In this document: positions 59,353-64,000 of the stretch, in pieces
Layout of the letters: every line of letters starts with the position of its first letter
Numbering within the stretch: the stretch's first letter is position 1
DNA from: Novosphingobium profundi
GTDB lineage: Bacteria > Pseudomonadota > Alphaproteobacteria > Sphingomonadales > Sphingomonadaceae
Direction of reading: 5' to 3'
DNA length: 64,000 nt
Assembly: GCF_020524485.1 (NCBI RefSeq)
Contig: NZ_JAIVLF010000005.1
Span: 124,001-188,000, forward strand
Program-made: the position numbers and the translations under genes
Notes under the pieces: model-generated
Databases searched by the model: none
What the model was told of the DNA's origin: nothing
What the model saw: the letters and a program-made list of their open reading frames with translations, nothing else

Positions 59353-59378
59353 AATTCGTATGTGCCGAAGCTGGCAGA

Positions 59379-60943
59379 TCAGGCCGCTTCGTCGCCCTTC
59401 CACACCAGCACCGGCTTGCGCGCGGCGCGGGTCTCGTCGAGCCGGCGGCGCGGCGCGAAGTGGGGCGCGGTGTGCAGGCTCTCGTCCTGCTCCTGCGCGC
59501 GCTGGGCAAGGTTGCGCATCGAGGCAATGAAACGGTCGAGCCCCTGCTTGCTCTCGGTCTCCGTGGGCTCGATCAGCATCGCGCCCTTGACCACCAGCGG
59601 GAAGTAGACCGTCATCGGGTGGAAGCCCTCGTCGATCAGGCCCTTGGCGATGTCGAGCGTGGAGATGCCCTCGGGCAGCCCTGCATCGCTGAACAGCGCC
59701 TCGTGCATGCACGGACCGCTCTTGCCAAACGGCGCTTCCAGCACGTCCTCAAGGCTGCGCAGGATGTAGTTGGCGTTCAGCACGGCATCTTCCGACACCT
59801 GCTTCAGGCCATCCGCACCATGGCTCAGGATATAGGCCAGCGCGCGGGTGAACATGCCCATCTGACCGTGGAAGGCGACCATGCGGCCAAAGGCGCGTTC
59901 GTGCCCTTCCCCGCGGTTCTCTTCCTCGACAAGGTGAACCTCGCCGTCCTCGCCGCGCGTCACGAAAGGAAGCGGCGCATAAGGGGCGAGCGCTTCGGAC
60001 AGCACTACCGGACCTGCGCCCGGACCGCCGCCACCGTGGGGCGTGGAGAAGGTCTTGTGCAGGTTGATGTGCATGGCATCGACGCCCAGATCCCCCGGAC
60101 GCACGCGCCCGACGATGGCGTTGAAGTTCGCGCCGTCGCAGTAGACGTAGCCACCCACTTCGTGAACCGCGTCCGCGATTTCCTTGAGGTCCGGTTCGAA
60201 CAGGCCGCAAGTGTTGGGATTCGTGATCATCACGCCCGCAACGTCCGGGCCCAGCTTTTCCTTGAGCGCTTCCAGATCGACGCGGCCCTCGGGCGTTGCC
60301 GGAATAGCCTGGACCTTGAAGCCTGCAAACGCAGCGGTCGCCGGGTTGGTGCCGTGCGCGCTTTCGGGAACCAGAACGATCTCACGACTTTCCCCGCGCG
60401 CGTCGAGCGCGGCGCGGATGCACAGTAGGCCGCACAGTTCACCATGCGCGCCCGCCTTGGGGCTCATCGCGACCGACGCCATGCCGGTCAGCTTCATCAG
60501 CCAGTCGGCCAACTGCTCGATCACTTCGAGCGCGCCCTCGACCGTCTTCTGCGGCTGGAGCGGGTGGACATCGGCGAAGCCGGGCAGACGCGCCATCTTC
60601 TCGTTCAGGCGCGGGTTGTGCTTCATCGTGCAGGAGCCAAGCGGGAACGGGCCAAGGTCGATGCCGTAGTTCTGGCGCGAGAGGCGCGTGTAGTGGCGCA
60701 CCGCTTCGGGTTCGGACAGGCCGGGCAGCGCGGGCGCGGCCTTGCGGCGGAACTTCGATAGCGCCGGTGAAACGGCCTTGCTCGGCGCCTCGATATCGAC
60801 GCCGGTCTGGCCTTCGCAGCCCAGTTCGAAGATCAGCGCTTCTTCCAGCATCAGCGCGCGGTCGCCGCTCTGCGTTGCAGGTGCCATGTCGCCGGGGGCA
60901 ACTTCGTTCATGCTGGGACGCCAGCCTGCCGTGTTCACACCGC

Positions 60944-60947
<4 letters not shown>
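59379..60947 (-). CDS. gcvPB: Glycine dehydrogenase (decarboxylating) subunit 2
   Basis: The PLP-binding half of the split P-protein of the glycine cleavage system, which decarboxylates glycine onto the lipoyl arm of GcvH. The 522-residue protein has the PLP lysine in [16 protein letters not shown] and SHGADGL near the C-terminus. An N-terminal extension of about 25 residues precedes the conserved part. Its ATG overlaps the gcvPA stop (ATGA). It is the last gene of the operon. Confidence 0.97.
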
Positions 60948-62314
<1,367 letters not shown>

Positions 62315-62447
62315 CAGGCTTGCATTCCTGAATGAGAGGGAGGCGCACGCCCGGTCCATGCCGGGGGCGCCCAGAAAGGGGCCGCAGCCCTGTCCGTAAG
62401 CTGCGGTCCCAGGGCCTCCCCCTCGTGCGAGCGGGAGGCCACCGGCA

Positions 62448-62819
62448 TCAGAGACCCGCGACGAACTTCTTGTAGGCCGCCTCGTCCATGAGCTCTTCGA
62501 GCTCGCTGGCGTCAGCCAGCTTGACGCGGAACAGCCAGCCGCCGACCTCGGGGTCGGAGTTGACGAGTTCGGGCTCGTCGGCGAGCGCGTCGTTGGTCTC
62601 GGCAATCTCACCCGAAACCGGGGTGTAGACGTCGCTTGCCGCCTTCACGGAATCGACAACGGCAATGGAATCGCCCTTGGCGACCGTCGCGCCCTCTTCA
62701 GGCAGGTCGACAAAGGTGATGTCGCCGAGCTGGCCCTGTGCGTAATCGGTGATGCCAACGGTGCCGAGGTCGCCCTCGACTTCGATCCACTCGTGATCTT
62801 CGGAATAGTAAACAGACAT
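62448..62819 (-). CDS. gcvH: Glycine cleavage system H protein
   Basis: A 123-residue lipoyl carrier. The lipoylated lysine is in [11 protein letters not shown] (about residue 59). The start [16 protein letters not shown] is typical. It carries the aminomethyl group between the P and T proteins. It follows gcvT by 13 bases; the 133-base spacer to gcvPA is GC-rich and could form secondary structure. Confidence 0.97.
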   Translation of the reverse strand: MSVYYSEDHEWIEVEGDLGTVGITDYAQGQLGDITFVDLPEEGATVAKGDSIAVVDSVKAASDVYTPVSGEIAETNDALADEPELVNSDPEVGGWLFRVKLADASELEELMDEAAYKKFVAGL

Positions 62820-62832
62820 GGGTGCAAGCTCC

Positions 62833-63990
62833 TCAGCGGACGTAACGGTTGGGGACAAACGGCATCGCGACGACACGTGCGTCGAGCCGCTTGCCACGCA
62901 TTTCGATCTGCAGGGCCGTGCCGTTCGCCGCGAGGGCGGTGTCGACATAGGCCATGGCAATGGGGTGCTGGAGGGTCGGGGCGAACCCGCCCGAAGTAAC
63001 GATGCCGACTTCACTGTCGCCCGACATGACCTTGGCGCCTTCACGCGCGGCCATGCGACCTTCGAGCGCCAGGCCGATGCGCAGGCGCTGCGTACCCTCG
63101 GCCAGATCCTTCTGGACGCGCGCGGCGCCGGGGAAGCCCCCTTCGGCGCGGCGGCGCTTGTTGACGCCAAAGATCAGCCCGGCCTCGACCGCGCCCTGCT
63201 CGGGGGTCATGTCGTGGCCATAGAGCGGCAGGCCCGCTTCCAGACGCAGCGAATCGCGTGCGCCCAGACCGATCGGCTTGACCTCGGGTTCACCGCAGAG
63301 AAGGTCCGCGACCTTGGCCGCGTCTTCGCCCGGGATCGCGATCTCGAAGCCGTCCTCGCCGGTGTAGCCCGAACGGCTGATCCAGGCATCGACGCCGCCG
63401 AGCGTGTAGGCCGCGCCCTTCATGAACTTCAGCTCGGTGAGCGGGGCCTCGCCCTTGGCATGGCGCGCCAGCGCGTCGACCGCCTTGGGGCCCTGCAGCG
63501 CCAGAAGCGCGCTCTCGTCGAGGTGATTGATGTTCACCTCGTCGGGCAGATACTCGCGCAGGGTCCCGATGTCGTCCCACTTGGTCGCGCCGTTGACGAC
63601 AAGGTAGAACCCGCTGTTCCAGCGCGTCACCATGAGGTCATCGAGAATGCCGCCCTCTTCATCGAGCAGCAGCGAATAGCGCACCGAGCCGGTCTTCAGC
63701 GTCGCCAGATCGATGGGGAGCGCGGCTTCCAGCGCGGCCTCGACGTCGATCTCGGCACCTTCGGCCGGCGCGATGTACAGCTGGCCCATGTGGCTGACAT
63801 CGAACAGCCCTGCGCTTTCGCGCGTCCATAGGTGCTCGGCCAGGATGCCCTCGTACTGGATGGGCATGGGGTAGCCGGCAAATTCGACCATCCGCGCGCC
63901 CTTGTCCCGGTGCCAGGCGTCAAGCGGCAGGATGGCCGGCTCGATGGGCTCCAGGTCGGGGTCATTCTCAAAATCGGAAATTTCGCTCAA
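62833..63990 (-). CDS. gcvT: Glycine cleavage system T protein (aminomethyltransferase)
   Basis: Transfers the methylene group to tetrahydrofolate and releases ammonia. The 385-residue protein has [17 protein letters not shown], the folate-site region DVSHMGQ, and [13 protein letters not shown]. The frame stays open to the window edge and the first candidate start in view is TTG at 63990, so the true start may lie just outside. It is the first gene of gcvT-gcvH-gcvPA-gcvPB; any glycine riboswitch would be beyond the window. Confidence 0.95.
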   Translation of the reverse strand: MSEISDFENDPDLEPIEPAILPLDAWHRDKGARMVEFAGYPMPIQYEGILAEHLWTRESAGLFDVSHMGQLYIAPAEGAEIDVEAALEAALPIDLATLKTGSVRYSLLLDEEGGILDDLMVTRWNSGFYLVVNGATKWDDIGTLREYLPDEVNINHLDESALLALQGPKAVDALARHAKGEAPLTELKFMKGAAYTLGGVDAWISRSGYTGEDGFEIAIPGEDAAKVADLLCGEPEVKPIGLGARDSLRLEAGLPLYGHDMTPEQGAVEAGLIFGVNKRRRAEGGFPGAARVQKDLAEGTQRLRIGLALEGRMAAREGAKVMSGDSEVGIVTSGGFAPTLQHPIAMAYVDTALAANGTALQIEMRGKRLDARVVAMPFVPNRYVR

Positions 63991-64000
63991 GGCATAGCTC

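Noticed and set aside
62315..62447. Possible small gene or regulatory element between gcvPA and gcvH
   Set aside because: The spacer is only an in-frame extension of gcvPA with GC-rich inverted repeats; no start site or conserved motif supports a gene.
63991..64000. Possible glycine riboswitch before gcvT
   Set aside because: Only ten bases upstream of the first candidate start are available, so nothing can be seen.

Overview
This 64 kb window is a GC-rich bacterial chromosome segment that reads as an alphaproteobacterium, most likely of the Sphingomonadales (Novosphingobium-like). The main clues are a complex I operon in the order nuoA-B-C-D-(two small genes)-E-F, an F1 ATP synthase operon atpH-A-G-D-C without F0 genes and with a short 85-residue epsilon, a class I lysyl-tRNA synthetase, a CobT-type cobaltochelatase subunit, and a GAAC-N7-GAAC site matching the alphaproteobacterial SOS box. 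I see no rRNA, tRNA, CRISPR array, phage or insertion sequence. Nearly all of the window is ordinary housekeeping gene content.

Layout. 1-4136 (minus): complex I genes nuoA to the start of nuoF, with an NTF2-like gene and a 66-residue membrane protein inserted between nuoD and nuoE. 4641-15925: thiolase, SH3-domain protein, 2-hydroxyacid dehydrogenase, an ammonium-transporter-like protein lacking both pore histidines, a nitronate monooxygenase-like protein, a lipoprotein methyltransferase, prfB, an exported peroxiredoxin, a CitE-like lyase and an M28 peptidase. 16103-29243: ettA-like ABC-F protein, RcnB-like Arg-rich protein, 2OG-Fe(II) oxygenase, DUF885 protein, lysK, MscS channel, amidohydrolase, DinG-like helicase and SixA-like phosphatase. 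29244-33147: a low-information stretch with one small membrane ORF, then the minus-strand run rpmF-plsX-fabH-ihfA-merR.

33311-48379: MAPEG protein, MBL-fold hydrolase, a divergent S24-repressor/HTH locus with a candidate SOS box, a TPP enzyme, a second 2-hydroxyacid dehydrogenase, cysS, a DMT transporter, nitroreductase plus cobT, transaldolase, a DUF4197-like Tat protein and priA. 48920-53871: the atp operon with stem-loops in its spacers. 54107-59284: HNH protein, a lone cpaF, outer membrane phospholipase A, a DMT transporter and two tandem entericidin-like lipoproteins. 59379-63990 (minus): the glycine cleavage operon gcvT-gcvH-gcvPA-gcvPB, whose 5' end and any leader lie at or beyond the window edge.

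The points most worth a second look are the SOS-box divergon at 35.1-35.8 kb, the twin-His-less Amt protein, the two genes embedded in the nuo operon, the hairpin plus U-run at the very 5' end of the predicted rpmF transcript, the lipobox-bearing methyltransferase, and a repeated intergenic hairpin element found at 38.75 kb and 54.05 kb.
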